A program made the position numbers and the translations under genes. The notes beneath the pieces were generated by a model, which saw only the letters and a program-made list of their open reading frames with translations, was not told where the DNA came from and ran no database searches. From NCBI RefSeq assembly GCF_036038375.1, contig NZ_CP107935.1, positions 1,674,001 to 1,738,000 on the forward strand: DNA of 64,000 nt, in the 5' to 3' direction. The stretch comes from Streptomyces sp. NBC_00414 (lineage in GTDB: Bacteria > Actinomycetota > Actinomycetes > Streptomycetales > Streptomycetaceae). Of this stretch, positions 8,871-17,919 are shown in pieces. Position 1 is the first letter of the stretch. Each line of letters begins with the position of its first letter.

Positions 8871-10178
8871 TCACCTCCTGTCCTGGGCCCAGCGCGGGAC
8901 ACGTCGTCGGGGAACCGCGGGCGCCGCGAGGGGCGTGGCCGGGGCGGGCGCAGCCAACAGGGCGGCGGCCAGCGCCAGATGGAGCAGATAGGGCGAGGCG
9001 TCGCCGAGACCGGCCTCGGTGTACGAGGCGATCCCGCAGTAGCTGATCAGGAAGATCGCGCAGGCCCTCGGCAGTGACGGCGGCCGCAGCAGCGCGACAC
9101 CGCCCAGCACGACGATGATCGCCGCCACGAGGGTGACGCCGGTCCAGCCCTGCTCGTGGTAGACGGCCAGCCAGCTGTTGTCGATGGGCAGCCCGCCGAA
9201 CGACTTGTCGCCCAGGCCCATGCCGAACAGCTTCTCCCCGGTCGTCCGGGGCGCGGCCAGCAGGGCGTCCCAGACCTTGGCCCGGCCGGTGAGACTGGTG
9301 AGGTTCTCCTGACTCTGTCCGCGCAGGAACCATGCCCGCAGCGCGGAGGCGAAGCCCACCGCGGCCACCACGGCGACGAGCACCGTCCAGGTGAAGAAGC
9401 GGCGGGCGGCGGCGCTGGTCAGGATGAGCGAGCCGATCGCCAGCACCAGCCCGATGATCAGGCCGAGCGTGGCCGTACGGGTGTGGGTCATCGCGAGCAG
9501 GACGAGCGAGGGCACGATGACGACCGTCGCGCCGGCCCTGTCGGTCCTGCGGCCCACCAGGAGCAGCACGGTGAGCCCGATGATCACCGCGGCGTACTGG
9601 CCGATCTGCGGCGGGGTGAGCGGCCACAGCGCGCCGACGAGGCGTCCGCCGTAGGTCTCGGGCATGGCCGCGCCCGGTGAGACGATCGCGCCGGCGGCGA
9701 CCGACCCGAGGACCGCGAAGTACATCCGGATGTGGTGCCGGACGAACGTCAGGCCGCCGTCCCACCAGCGGGTGAGCAGCCACAGCGTGCCGACGAAGAG
9801 CGCCAGCCGGGTGCAGCGGAAGAGCGCGCCGAGCCCGGACTCCAGTTGCAGGCTGGAGATCAGGCTCGGTACCAGCAGCAGGGTGAGCAGGAGCACGTAG
9901 GCGCTGGGCCGGATGCGCAGCCGGAGGTTGAGCGCGAGCGCCAGGGTGAACGCGGCGACCAGCGCGCCCATGGTGACCAGCTGGATGAGGGAACGGGGCA
10001 GCGGGATGATGGTCTTCGCGCCGGCGGAGCCGAGCGTGTTGAGGATCAGCAGACCCCAGACGATCCCGACGAGCTTCGGGGGGCCGGCCGGGCGCTGTTC
10101 GACGCCCGGCGGTGTGCCCGCCGTGTCCGCTCCGCCCGGCGGGCCGCCGCGCCGCAGGTCCTGGCCCATCTCAACCAC
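8871..10178 (-). CDS. O-antigen ligase / Wzy-like polymerase
   Basis: A 435-residue membrane protein with about 10-12 transmembrane helices. It has the Wzy_C-type large periplasmic loop, including TGRAKVWDALLAAPRTTGEK and FGGLPIDNSWLAVYHEQGW. The RxxxW and His/Asn residues in this loop are typical of the O-antigen ligase/polymerase superfamily. In the operon it would polymerise flipped repeat units, with the two Wzz-like proteins setting length. The GTG at 10176-10178 gives the longest reading and overlaps the upstream stop. An ATG at 10167-10169 with GGTGG upstream is an equally good start. Ligase versus polymerase activity is not separable by sequence, but the context favours polymerase. 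Confidence 0.9.
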   Translation of the reverse strand: MVEMGQDLRRGGPPGGADTAGTPPGVEQRPAGPPKLVGIVWGLLILNTLGSAGAKTIIPLPRSLIQLVTMGALVAAFTLALALNLRLRIRPSAYVLLLTLLLVPSLISSLQLESGLGALFRCTRLALFVGTLWLLTRWWDGGLTFVRHHIRMYFAVLGSVAAGAIVSPGAAMPETYGGRLVGALWPLTPPQIGQYAAVIIGLTVLLLVGRRTDRAGATVVIVPSLVLLAMTHTRTATLGLIIGLVLAIGSLILTSAAARRFFTWTVLVAVVAAVGFASALRAWFLRGQSQENLTSLTGRAKVWDALLAAPRTTGEKLFGMGLGDKSFGGLPIDNSWLAVYHEQGWTGVTLVAAIIVVLGGVALLRPPSLPRACAIFLISYCGIASYTEAGLGDASPYLLHLALAAALLAAPAPATPLAAPAVPRRRVPRWAQDRR

Positions 10179-11721
10179 CGGCCTGTTGGTCGAGGGTGCT
10201 GCCCTCGTCCTGCTGGTAGGGCGTGCCCTGCCACTGCCCGAAGTCGAGCACCCGGCTGGGGTCGTGGGCGACGAACGTCCATGACCCGAGGTAGACGTTG
10301 TCGTGCCAGCGGTTGTGCTGCTTGAGGGTGATCGCCTCGGCCACGCGCTCGCCCTTGTACGGCGACCAGTCCGGATAGGTGCCGTAGTTGGACAGCACCG
10401 CCATGCGGTCGCACTTCACCGTGCACTTGACGACGGACTTGTCCAGGACGAAGCGGTTGGCGTGGATGTCCACCCGCTGGGTCTTCCACCGGCAGTCGGC
10501 GTAGAGGGGTGCGTCGGCGATCGCCTTCTTCTTGCAGCGGTCGGTGTCCCGCACCAGCAGCGTGCAGTCGCCGGAGGAGGTGTTGGCCGGGCTGTTGCAG
10601 AACCTGTCGGCGTTCTCCCACAGGGTGATCCCGGACCAGTTGTTCTCCAGCACGTTCCGGTAGACCTCGATCTTGTCCGTACGGGCCGGGATCCGTGGTT
10701 CGCCGCCGGACTCGGACAGGTAGATCGTCGCGAACGGGAAGCTGTCGCCGCGTTCGGCGTATCTGCGGCCCTCCACCCAGTTGTTGCGCCGGATGAGGTT
10801 CTGCCGGATGACCGCGTTGTAGCTGGTCTCGTACATCAGCGCGGCGCCGTCGTTGTCCTCCAGCACGTTGTTCTCGATGCGGAAGTCGTTGTTGTTGGTG
10901 TCCGCCCACAACCCGGCTCCGCGGTTGTCGTGCACCCAGTTGCCGCGTATGTCGGCGCCGTCGACGGCCCAGAACTTGATGCCGCCGGTGCAGCCGCAGC
11001 CCGGCCGCTTCCGCTCCCAGTCGCCGGTGTTGTTGCCCGTGATCTCGTTGCCCTCGACCACCAGGTCCTTGAGGGGGTCGCCGGCCTTGTACGCGTTCAT
11101 GCCGTACTGGCCGTTGCCGCGCAGGCAGCTGTCGCGGACCTTCTGGCGGGCACCGGCCATCAGTCCGGCGCCGGAGTTGCGCTGGATCGTGGCGTGCTCG
11201 ATCACCCAGCCGTCGGCCGAGTCGTGGTTGACCACGCCCTCGTCGTGCGGTGCGACGAATCCCTGCACGGTCAGGTAGCGGATGGTGACGTCGCGGGCGC
11301 TGCCGCCGAACGCGTACTGGTTGGTCTTCCGGCCGTCGAACACCGCGCCCGGTGCGCCGAGATAGCGGTTCCCCTTCTTGGGGATGACCTGGGCGTAACG
11401 GTCCGATGCGAGCCGGTGCTTGCCCGGCCGGAGCCAGAACGTGGTGTTCGCGGGGCTGCTCTTGGTCTTGGCGGCCAGGTCACCGACCACCGAGGGGTCG
11501 ACCGTCACCGCGCCCGCCGGCGCCTTCGTGGGACCGGCCGCGGGCTTGGCGCACACCCGGGCCACGGACCGGGCCTCGGACTTGGACGGCGCGACGGTCG
11601 TCGACGAGGCGCCGCTCGGCTTCACCGGGGCGTCCGGTGCGCTCACACAGCCGGTCGCGGCCAGCAGGATCAGCACCAGCGGTGCCGTGGGCAACGCCCA
11701 GTGCCGTCTTCTGATCACCAC
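10171..11721 (-). CDS. secreted right-handed parallel beta-helix lipoprotein
   Basis: A 516-residue exported protein. The N terminus (VIRRRHWALPTAPLVLILL) leads to the lipobox LAATGC, so it should be lipid-anchored outside the membrane. From about residue 120 it has repeated beta-helix rungs rich in Asn (GNEITGNNTGDW, NNNDFRIENNVLEDNDG, RQNLIRRNN), the fold of pectate lyases, alginate epimerases and related polysaccharide-acting enzymes. It lies between the polymerase and the heparinase-like gene, so it probably binds, epimerises or cleaves the polymer. The GTG start has GGGAGGG four bases upstream. A second GTG follows immediately. Enzymatic activity is not assigned. Confidence 0.9.
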   Translation of the reverse strand: MVIRRRHWALPTAPLVLILLAATGCVSAPDAPVKPSGASSTTVAPSKSEARSVARVCAKPAAGPTKAPAGAVTVDPSVVGDLAAKTKSSPANTTFWLRPGKHRLASDRYAQVIPKKGNRYLGAPGAVFDGRKTNQYAFGGSARDVTIRYLTVQGFVAPHDEGVVNHDSADGWVIEHATIQRNSGAGLMAGARQKVRDSCLRGNGQYGMNAYKAGDPLKDLVVEGNEITGNNTGDWERKRPGCGCTGGIKFWAVDGADIRGNWVHDNRGAGLWADTNNNDFRIENNVLEDNDGAALMYETSYNAVIRQNLIRRNNWVEGRRYAERGDSFPFATIYLSESGGEPRIPARTDKIEVYRNVLENNWSGITLWENADRFCNSPANTSSGDCTLLVRDTDRCKKKAIADAPLYADCRWKTQRVDIHANRFVLDKSVVKCTVKCDRMAVLSNYGTYPDWSPYKGERVAEAITLKQHNRWHDNVYLGSWTFVAHDPSRVLDFGQWQGTPYQQDEGSTLDQQAGG

Positions 11722-11730
11722 GCGCCCTCC

Positions 11731-13692
11731 CTAAGCGAACCTGAGTACGGTGGTGAACCCCTGCGCGCTGTCGGCGAAGCCGGTGCCGATCAGCGTGGTG
11801 GCGGGTTCCTTGCGTCCGAAGCCGGCGGAGTACCAGCCGAGCGGCGGGTCGCTCTCGCCGCGATGCGCCTGCCAGCTCAGCTCTCCCGGCAGTTCGAGCA
11901 CCGCGGAGCGCGCCTCGCCGTCCCGCGTCCAGGTGAGCTCGGCCCGGTCGCCCACCAGGTCAGCGGTGATCGCCGGTCCGAGGTGGAAGGCCAGGTGGGC
12001 GGCCCGGCGCGGGCCGCGCACCTCGTCCACCACCCGCAACTCCTTCTTCGCGGCGGTCAGTTCCACCCGGCGGCGGTGCACGGAGCCCTGGTAGCCGTCG
12101 TGTTCGGCGCACCAGCGGGCCGTTCCCCCGTCGGCGGCGCCGGACGTGTCCGCGGCCAGGACGCGGCTGCGGGCGTGCCGGGTCCACAGGAACGGACCGC
12201 CGGAGACGGACTGGTCGGCGCCGTCCAGTTGCAGGGTGTTGTGGCCGCGGGTGGAGCGGAAGTACTGCCGCCACTCGGGCTGCCCGTGGTAGCAGAACGT
12301 CCCCGGGTCGGCGAGCACGTCGACCCCGTCGTGCCGGACCTCGACGGACAGGGCGTCCGCGTGGGCATGCGCGGCGATGGACAGGAAGCCGTGCGGGCCC
12401 CCGTCGCAGCGGCACCAGATCTGCTCCGGGCCGCGCAGGATCGTGAGCCCCGCGTCGGCGAAGTGTCCCGGCCGGCCGGTGGGCCGGGACACGGTTCCGT
12501 TCTTCGCGTACGGCCTGACGAGCGCGGCGAGGAGCGGGGTGCGCACGTCGGTACCGGTCACCGCGGGCCACCAGTCGAGCCGGCCGAACACGGCGTCCCC
12601 GGTGGCGAGGAGCGAGGCCCAGCGGTCGGTGCCGGTGCCGTCCACGACCAGCCCGTGCCCGTCGTCCGCGTCGCCCTGGCGCGGTGGCCGGAGCCGGTTG
12701 TCCACGACGGCCGCGAGCGCGTCGGTCATCCGCAGCAGCACCAGCCGGACCGTCGCGGGGACCGGCACGTCGGCGGCGTCCGCCTCGGCCACCGCGGCCA
12801 GGCCCAGCTCAAGGACGAGCCCGTGGTATTCGGTGGCCAGCTCGCGGTTGAGGCCGGAGCCGAAGGTGTTGGCGCGCAGGTGCCGTTCGAGGGACCGCAG
12901 CGCGTCGGCTCCCCACCGCTGCGAGGAGGGGAACCAGCCGAACGCGCAGGCCGCGGCGAACTGCCCGGCGGTCTCGGCGATGACGTGGTTGTTCGCCGAG
13001 GACCCCCGGCTGGGGTAGGCGGCCAGCCAGCGCTGGTGGTGCCAGATCTGGTTCAGCGCCACCGGGTTGGCCTCGAACAGGCCGGCCGCGCCCGCCCAGC
13101 CGTCGAGCAGCCGGCGGATCCACACCCAGGACAGCAGCCGGATCCCCAGCTCGATGCCGCTGATCCAGTGCACCCCGTGCAGCGGCGGGTTGGCCGCCCA
13201 CCACGACCGCAGGTGCTCGGCCACCCGTTCGGCGTACCGCTCGTTCCCGGTGATCGCGTAGGCGGCGGCGAGGACGGTGAGGTACTGGTGCCGGGACGGC
13301 TCCCAGATCTGCTTGATGTCCCCGGCCGCGTCCTCGCTGCGGTATGGCACGTCGAAGGCGTAGCCGGCCGGGGCCCGGCGGCCGGTCTTCGGGTCGTACC
13401 ACCAGTCCGGGTCGGTCAGGTCGTCGCGGGCCACCCCGAAGAACTCGGCGTGGCCGTCCATCAGCCGGTCCGCCTCGGCGACGAGACGTTTCGCGGCGTC
13501 CGCCGGGACCGCGGCGATCGTCCCGGCGGGCAGTACCGCGGTGAACCGGGCGCCGGTCACGCTCGGGCAGTCGGGCGGCGCCGACCGCCACCGGCGTCTG
13601 CGCACCGCGTCGCCCACCCGGCCGCCGACCTCGCGCGGTCCCATCCGGGACAGCCGCCGCAGGTACCAGGCCAGAGGTGTGCTCTCGGTCAT
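11731..13692 (-). CDS. heparinase II/III-alginate lyase family protein
   Basis: A 653-residue protein with an N-terminal (alpha/alpha) toroid and a C-terminal beta-sandwich as in heparinase II/III. Key text includes GIELGIRLLSWVWIRRLLDG, SSANNHVIAETAGQF near residue 223 (the Asn-Asn-His pair used in catalysis), ATEYHGLVLELGL, and AHAHADALSVEVRHDGVDVL near 445 (His and Asp of the beta-domain metal/active site). It shows no clear signal peptide, as is common for operon-encoded members of this family. It may trim or degrade polymer, or act on uronic-acid units made by the AlgD-like dehydrogenase at 22113. ATGA overlap with the two-domain dehydrogenase upstream. Confidence 0.91.
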   Translation of the reverse strand: MTESTPLAWYLRRLSRMGPREVGGRVGDAVRRRRWRSAPPDCPSVTGARFTAVLPAGTIAAVPADAAKRLVAEADRLMDGHAEFFGVARDDLTDPDWWYDPKTGRRAPAGYAFDVPYRSEDAAGDIKQIWEPSRHQYLTVLAAAYAITGNERYAERVAEHLRSWWAANPPLHGVHWISGIELGIRLLSWVWIRRLLDGWAGAAGLFEANPVALNQIWHHQRWLAAYPSRGSSANNHVIAETAGQFAAACAFGWFPSSQRWGADALRSLERHLRANTFGSGLNRELATEYHGLVLELGLAAVAEADAADVPVPATVRLVLLRMTDALAAVVDNRLRPPRQGDADDGHGLVVDGTGTDRWASLLATGDAVFGRLDWWPAVTGTDVRTPLLAALVRPYAKNGTVSRPTGRPGHFADAGLTILRGPEQIWCRCDGGPHGFLSIAAHAHADALSVEVRHDGVDVLADPGTFCYHGQPEWRQYFRSTRGHNTLQLDGADQSVSGGPFLWTRHARSRVLAADTSGAADGGTARWCAEHDGYQGSVHRRRVELTAAKKELRVVDEVRGPRRAAHLAFHLGPAITADLVGDRAELTWTRDGEARSAVLELPGELSWQAHRGESDPPLGWYSAGFGRKEPATTLIGTGFADSAQGFTTVLRFA

Positions 13693-15905
13693 CGTGCCCT
13701 CGCCAACGTCACCGGCGCGCCGCCGGCCAGACCGGCCGGCACGGCGAGGGTGGCCGCCGTGGTGGCCACCAGCGACTCCAGCGGCACCGGCATCGGCCCG
13801 CCGGTCCGCACGGCCCGGATGAACGCGGCCAGTTCGGCGGACTGGCCCTTGTCCCTGGCCTTGGGCAGCCGCGAGCTGACCCACTTCCTACGGCCGGCCC
13901 CGCCGTCCGCGAAGACCGAGGCGCGGACGAAGTCGTCGAGCCGCAGCACCTTGCCGTCCGCGAGGAGGTCCAGGGTCTCCTTGGGGAAGCCTGCCGCGCC
14001 GGTGGTGACGTAACTGATGGTGGCGGTGGACCCGTCCGGGTAGCCCAGCACGATCTGCAGGTCCTCGTTGCCGGGCGCGGCGACGGCGTACACCGATACC
14101 GGGTCGGCGTCGAGCAGCCAGCTCGCCGTGTCGATGAAGTGGCCGCCCTCGCCGGCGAACCGGGAGCCCTCGGTGCCGTGTCGGAGGTACCAGCTGCCGT
14201 GCTGCAGCCGGCCCGCGTTGACCAGGTAGCGCAGGCTCGCCGGACCGGTCCGGGCGCCGAACCGCTTCTTGGCCTCCTGCAGCAGCGGGGCGAAGCGGCG
14301 GTTGAAGCCCACCTGCAGCCGGTCGTTGCCGGACTCCTCCACCGTCGCGAGCACGCCGGCCAGCTCGTCCTCGGAGAGGGCGAGGGGCTTCTCCACGAAC
14401 ACCGCCTTGCCGGCGAGGAGCGCCCTGCGGGTCAGTTCGGCGTGCGAGCTGTGCCGGGTGACGACGAACACCGCGTCGATGGACTTGTCGTCGAGCACGG
14501 CGTCGAGATCGGTGCTCGCCTCGGCGAAGCCGAACTTCCGCTTCGCGTTGGCCGCGGACAGCGCCGTCGTGGTGACGACCGTGGACAGCTCGACGCCGTC
14601 GCGCTGTGTCAGGTGCGGCAGCAGCATCGACGTCGCGTAGTTCCCGGCGCCGACGAAGGCCAGCCGCACCGGCGCCGTGGCGGACCGCGCCGGGGTGGCC
14701 GCTTTGTCGCCGCGTCGCACCGCGGGCACGGTCACCTCGGGGGCCACCGCCGGGGCCTGTGCTTCGGCCGACGGTTCGGCCGGGCCGGGGTAGCGGAACA
14801 GCACGGCCACGGCCTTCAGGTCGCCGTCCTTCAGGCTCCGGTACGTCTCGACGGCGTCGTCGAAGTCGGCGATGTGGGAGACCAGAGGCTCCACGTCGAC
14901 GCGGCGGCGGGCGACGAGATCGAGGAAGCAGGCGAGGTTGCGGCGCTCGGTCCAGCGCACATAGCCGATCGGGTAGTCCCGCCCCTCCAGCTCGTACGAC
15001 GGGTCGTAGCGCCCGGGGCCGTAACTGCGGGAGAACCGGACGTCCAGTTCCTTCTCGTAGTACGCGTTCCACGGCAGGTCCAGGCGGCACTTGCCGATGT
15101 CGACGACCCGCCCGCGGTCCCGGGCCAGCTTCGCGGCCAGCTCGACGGGTTGGTTGCTGCCGCCGCCCGCGGCCAGGTACACCTGGTCCACGCCGTGGCC
15201 GTCGGTGAGTTCGGCGACGGCCGCTTCCACGGCGGTGGACGCGGGATCGCCGCAGGCCTCGGCGCCCAGGCGTTCGGCGAGTTCGCAGCGCGCCGGGTCG
15301 GGGTCGGCCCCGACGACACGGACTCCCGAGGCGGCGAGGAGCTGCACCACCAGTTGCCCGATCAGCCCGAGGCCGATGACGAGCGCCACCTCGCCGAGTT
15401 GCGGCTCGCCCTGGCGGACGCCCTGCATCGCGATCGAACCGACGGTGCCGAAGGCCGCGTGCCGCGGCGCGAGCCCGTCCGGGACCGGCGCGTAGAGGTT
15501 TCTCGGCACCCAGTTCAGCTCGGCGTGCAGCGCGTGCTCGTTGCCCGCGCAGGCCACGAGGTCGCCGACCTTCACGTCGTCGATCCCGGCGCCGACCTGC
15601 TCGACCACCCCGCACAGCGAGTAGCCCAGCGGCGTGTAGGAGTCCAGCTTGCCCATCACCTTGCGGTAGGTGGCGGGCACCCCGTTGGTGGCCACGCTCT
15701 GCATGACCTTGGCCACCTGGTCCGGCCGCGAGCGGGCCTTGCCCACCATCGACATGCCGGCCTCGGACACCTTCATCAACTCGGTCCCGGTGGAGATCAG
15801 CGAGTAGGCGCTGCGGACCAGCACGCCGCCCGGCTTGCACCCCGGTACCGGCACGTCGAGCAGCGCCAGTTCGCCGCTCTTGTAGTTCTGCACAACCTGT
15901 TTCAC
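13689..15905 (-). CDS. bi-domain oxidoreductase: zinc-type alcohol dehydrogenase fused to Gfo/Idh/MocA
   Basis: A 738-residue natural fusion. Residues 1-350 form a medium-chain dehydrogenase with ALVIGLGLIGQLVVQLLAAS as the dinucleotide fold. Residues 400-738 are a Gfo/Idh/MocA dehydrogenase (RLAFVGAGNYATSMLLPHL, the FVEKPLALSEDEL signature, GEGGHFIDTASWLLDADP). Such fusions regularly adjoin heparinase-like genes in bacterial polysaccharide loci, as here, but their substrate is not established. It probably oxidises or reduces a sugar nucleotide. The GTG start has GGAG nine bases upstream. A 16-bp tandem repeat separates it from the amidotransferase gene, so this is one of the few non-overlapping junctions and could hold a secondary promoter. 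Confidence 0.92.
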   Translation of the reverse strand: MKQVVQNYKSGELALLDVPVPGCKPGGVLVRSAYSLISTGTELMKVSEAGMSMVGKARSRPDQVAKVMQSVATNGVPATYRKVMGKLDSYTPLGYSLCGVVEQVGAGIDDVKVGDLVACAGNEHALHAELNWVPRNLYAPVPDGLAPRHAAFGTVGSIAMQGVRQGEPQLGEVALVIGLGLIGQLVVQLLAASGVRVVGADPDPARCELAERLGAEACGDPASTAVEAAVAELTDGHGVDQVYLAAGGGSNQPVELAAKLARDRGRVVDIGKCRLDLPWNAYYEKELDVRFSRSYGPGRYDPSYELEGRDYPIGYVRWTERRNLACFLDLVARRRVDVEPLVSHIADFDDAVETYRSLKDGDLKAVAVLFRYPGPAEPSAEAQAPAVAPEVTVPAVRRGDKAATPARSATAPVRLAFVGAGNYATSMLLPHLTQRDGVELSTVVTTTALSAANAKRKFGFAEASTDLDAVLDDKSIDAVFVVTRHSSHAELTRRALLAGKAVFVEKPLALSEDELAGVLATVEESGNDRLQVGFNRRFAPLLQEAKKRFGARTGPASLRYLVNAGRLQHGSWYLRHGTEGSRFAGEGGHFIDTASWLLDADPVSVYAVAAPGNEDLQIVLGYPDGSTATISYVTTGAAGFPKETLDLLADGKVLRLDDFVRASVFADGGAGRRKWVSSRLPKARDKGQSAELAAFIRAVRTGGPMPVPLESLVATTAATLAVPAGLAGGAPVTLARAR

Positions 15906-15934
15906 CCGAACTCCTCTTGATTCCTACGCCGTCA

Positions 15935-15998
15935 AGCCGTCGTGCAGTCGAGCCGTCGTGCTGTCTTGCCGTAGTGCTGTCGTGCCGTCACGCCGCCT
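15935..15998. repeat. 16-bp imperfect tandem repeat, about 3.5 copies
   Basis: Units at 15935-15950, 15951-15966 and 15967-15982 share the core AGCCGTCGTGCTGTC. A degraded fourth copy enters the last codons of the amidotransferase gene (stop at 15988-15990). It sits in an 82-bp gap of an otherwise overlapping operon. It may be a slippage product, or a site that affects mRNA folding between cistrons. Confidence 0.75.
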
Positions 15999-17916
15999 GG
16001 CTCCGGCCGGAGCCGGACGTCGCGTCGCGGTACCAGTACTCAAGGGTCAGTACGTGCCACAGGTGCTTGGAGAAGTCCCGCTGCCCGGCGGCGTCCTCGG
16101 CGACCATGCGGGCCAGCGCGTCGCGGCGCAGGATCCCGGAGTTGACCAGCACGCCGTCGTTGATCACCTCGCGCACCAGCGGTGCCAGGTCCCGGCTCAT
16201 CCAGGCGCGCAGCGGGGCGCTGAACAGGCCCTTGGGCCGGTACACGATCTCCCGGGGCAGGATCGAGGTGGCCGCCTCCTTGAGGACGGCCTTGCCCTGC
16301 CGTCCGACGATCTTGCGATCGCCGGGCACCGCGAAGGCCGCCTTCACCACCTCGACATCCACGTACGGCACCCGCACCTCGGTCGACGCGGCCATGCTGG
16401 AGCGGTCCGTGTAGGCGAGGTTCAGGCCCGGCAGGAACATCCGGGCGTCGCCCAGGCACATGCGGTTGACGAAGTCGTCGAGCTCGTTGTCCTGGTAGAT
16501 GTCCGCGTGCTCGGTCACCACGTCCTCGACCGTGCCGGCCAGGTCCGGATCGACCAGGGCGAGCAGTTCGTCCTGGTCGTACATGGTGTAGCTGCGCCGG
16601 AACGCGGTCTCCTCCGGCAGGTCGGCGAAGGAGAGGAAGCGTTTCGCGAAGCGCACCGACCGGTAGCCGCGGCGGGCCGTGGCGACCGGCAGCCGGTCCA
16701 CGGTCGCCGACAGGCCGCGGCGCAGGGGCCGCGGGATGCGCTGGTAGCGCAGCGCGAGCGTGTTGGCCAGGTGCTTGCGGTACCCGGCGAACAGTTCGTC
16801 CGCGCCCATCCCCGAGAGCATCACCTTGACGCCTGCCTCCCGGGCGGCCGAGCAGATCAGATAGGTGTTGATCGCGGCGGGGTCGCCGATCGGCTCGTCC
16901 AGGCTGTACGTCATCTGCGGCAGCAGGTCGAGGACGTTCGGGGCGATCTCGATCTCGTGCAGGTCGACGCCGAACCGCTCGGCGACCTGCCGGGCGTAGC
17001 GCAGGTCGTCGGGCATCGCCTCGAACTTGGCGTCCTCGGCGCGGAACCCGATCGTGTAGGCGGAGATCCCTGGTCGGTCGCGGGCCGCCAGCGCGGTCAG
17101 ATAGCTGGAGTCGAGACCGCCGGAGAGAAAGGTCGCCACGGGGACGTCGGAGAGCAGGTGCTGCCGGGTCGACTCCTCGATGACGGCGGCCAGGTCCGGC
17201 CGTTCGCCGCCGCGGGCCCGCTCCTGTCCCTCGGCGGCGACGTCCTTGAGGTTCCAGTACCGGCCGCGCTCCACCCGGCCGTCGGGCCGGCACCGCAGCC
17301 AGCTGCCCGGCGGCAGTTTCTCCGCCTCGCTGAACGCGCAGCGCGAGTCGGGAACCCAGTAGTACAGCAGGGAGGCCACCAGTGCCGCATGGTCCACCTG
17401 CAGCGTTCCGCCGGTCACGGCGGCGAGCGCCTTGAGTTCGGAGGCGAACATCAGGCCCTCGCCGCGCCGGAGCAGGAACAGCGGCTTGATGCCGAGCTGG
17501 TCGCGGGCGAGCACCAGGTCACCGGTCCGCTCGTCGAAGACCGCGAACGCGAACATGCCGCGCAGCCGGGGCAGGCAGTCCGTGCCCCAGCGCCGCCAGG
17601 CCTCAAGGAGCACCTCGGTGTCGGAGGTGCCGCGGAAGCGCACCCCGGCGGCCGCCAGCTCGGCACGGAGCTCGGGCGCGTTGTACAGCTCGCCGTTGTA
17701 CGTCAGGACGAGGCCGTCCGAGACCATCGGCTGGGCGCCGGTCTCGGACAGGTCGATGATGGCCAGCCGACGGTGTCCGAGGTGCACTTCGCCGTCACCG
17801 ACGGAGTGGCTGTAGCGGCCCGCCCCGTCCGGACCGCGGTGGGCGAGGGTGTCGGTGAGCCGGTCGGTGACGGCCTTCCCGTCGGGCCATCGGTACGTGC
17901 CTGCGATGCCACACAT
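15988..17916 (-). CDS. asparagine synthase (glutamine-hydrolysing) type amidotransferase
   Basis: A 642-residue class II amidotransferase. Cys2 (MCGIAGTYRW) is the glutaminase nucleophile after Met removal. LTYNGELYN and RGTSDTEVLL complete the glutaminase site. The synthetase half has the ATP-binding SGGLDSS at residues 265-271 and LSGMGADELFAGY. General AsnB makes asparagine, but copies inside polysaccharide operons (for example WbpS-like) are thought to amidate sugar carboxyl groups. With an AlgD-like dehydrogenase making uronic acids in the same operon, amidation of a uronate is a reasonable inference, but free-asparagine synthesis cannot be excluded. It ends in a short tandem-repeat spacer. 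Confidence 0.93.
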   Translation of the reverse strand: MCGIAGTYRWPDGKAVTDRLTDTLAHRGPDGAGRYSHSVGDGEVHLGHRRLAIIDLSETGAQPMVSDGLVLTYNGELYNAPELRAELAAAGVRFRGTSDTEVLLEAWRRWGTDCLPRLRGMFAFAVFDERTGDLVLARDQLGIKPLFLLRRGEGLMFASELKALAAVTGGTLQVDHAALVASLLYYWVPDSRCAFSEAEKLPPGSWLRCRPDGRVERGRYWNLKDVAAEGQERARGGERPDLAAVIEESTRQHLLSDVPVATFLSGGLDSSYLTALAARDRPGISAYTIGFRAEDAKFEAMPDDLRYARQVAERFGVDLHEIEIAPNVLDLLPQMTYSLDEPIGDPAAINTYLICSAAREAGVKVMLSGMGADELFAGYRKHLANTLALRYQRIPRPLRRGLSATVDRLPVATARRGYRSVRFAKRFLSFADLPEETAFRRSYTMYDQDELLALVDPDLAGTVEDVVTEHADIYQDNELDDFVNRMCLGDARMFLPGLNLAYTDRSSMAASTEVRVPYVDVEVVKAAFAVPGDRKIVGRQGKAVLKEAATSILPREIVYRPKGLFSAPLRAWMSRDLAPLVREVINDGVLVNSGILRRDALARMVAEDAAGQRDFSKHLWHVLTLEYWYRDATSGSGRSQAA

Positions 17917-17919
17917 GTT

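Noticed and set aside
10303..14013. A 1236-codon open frame on the plus strand opposite the beta-helix and heparinase-like genes
   Set aside because: It is a GC-bias shadow: composition is Val/Gly/Arg-rich without any domain, while the minus strand has clear conserved families with good starts.
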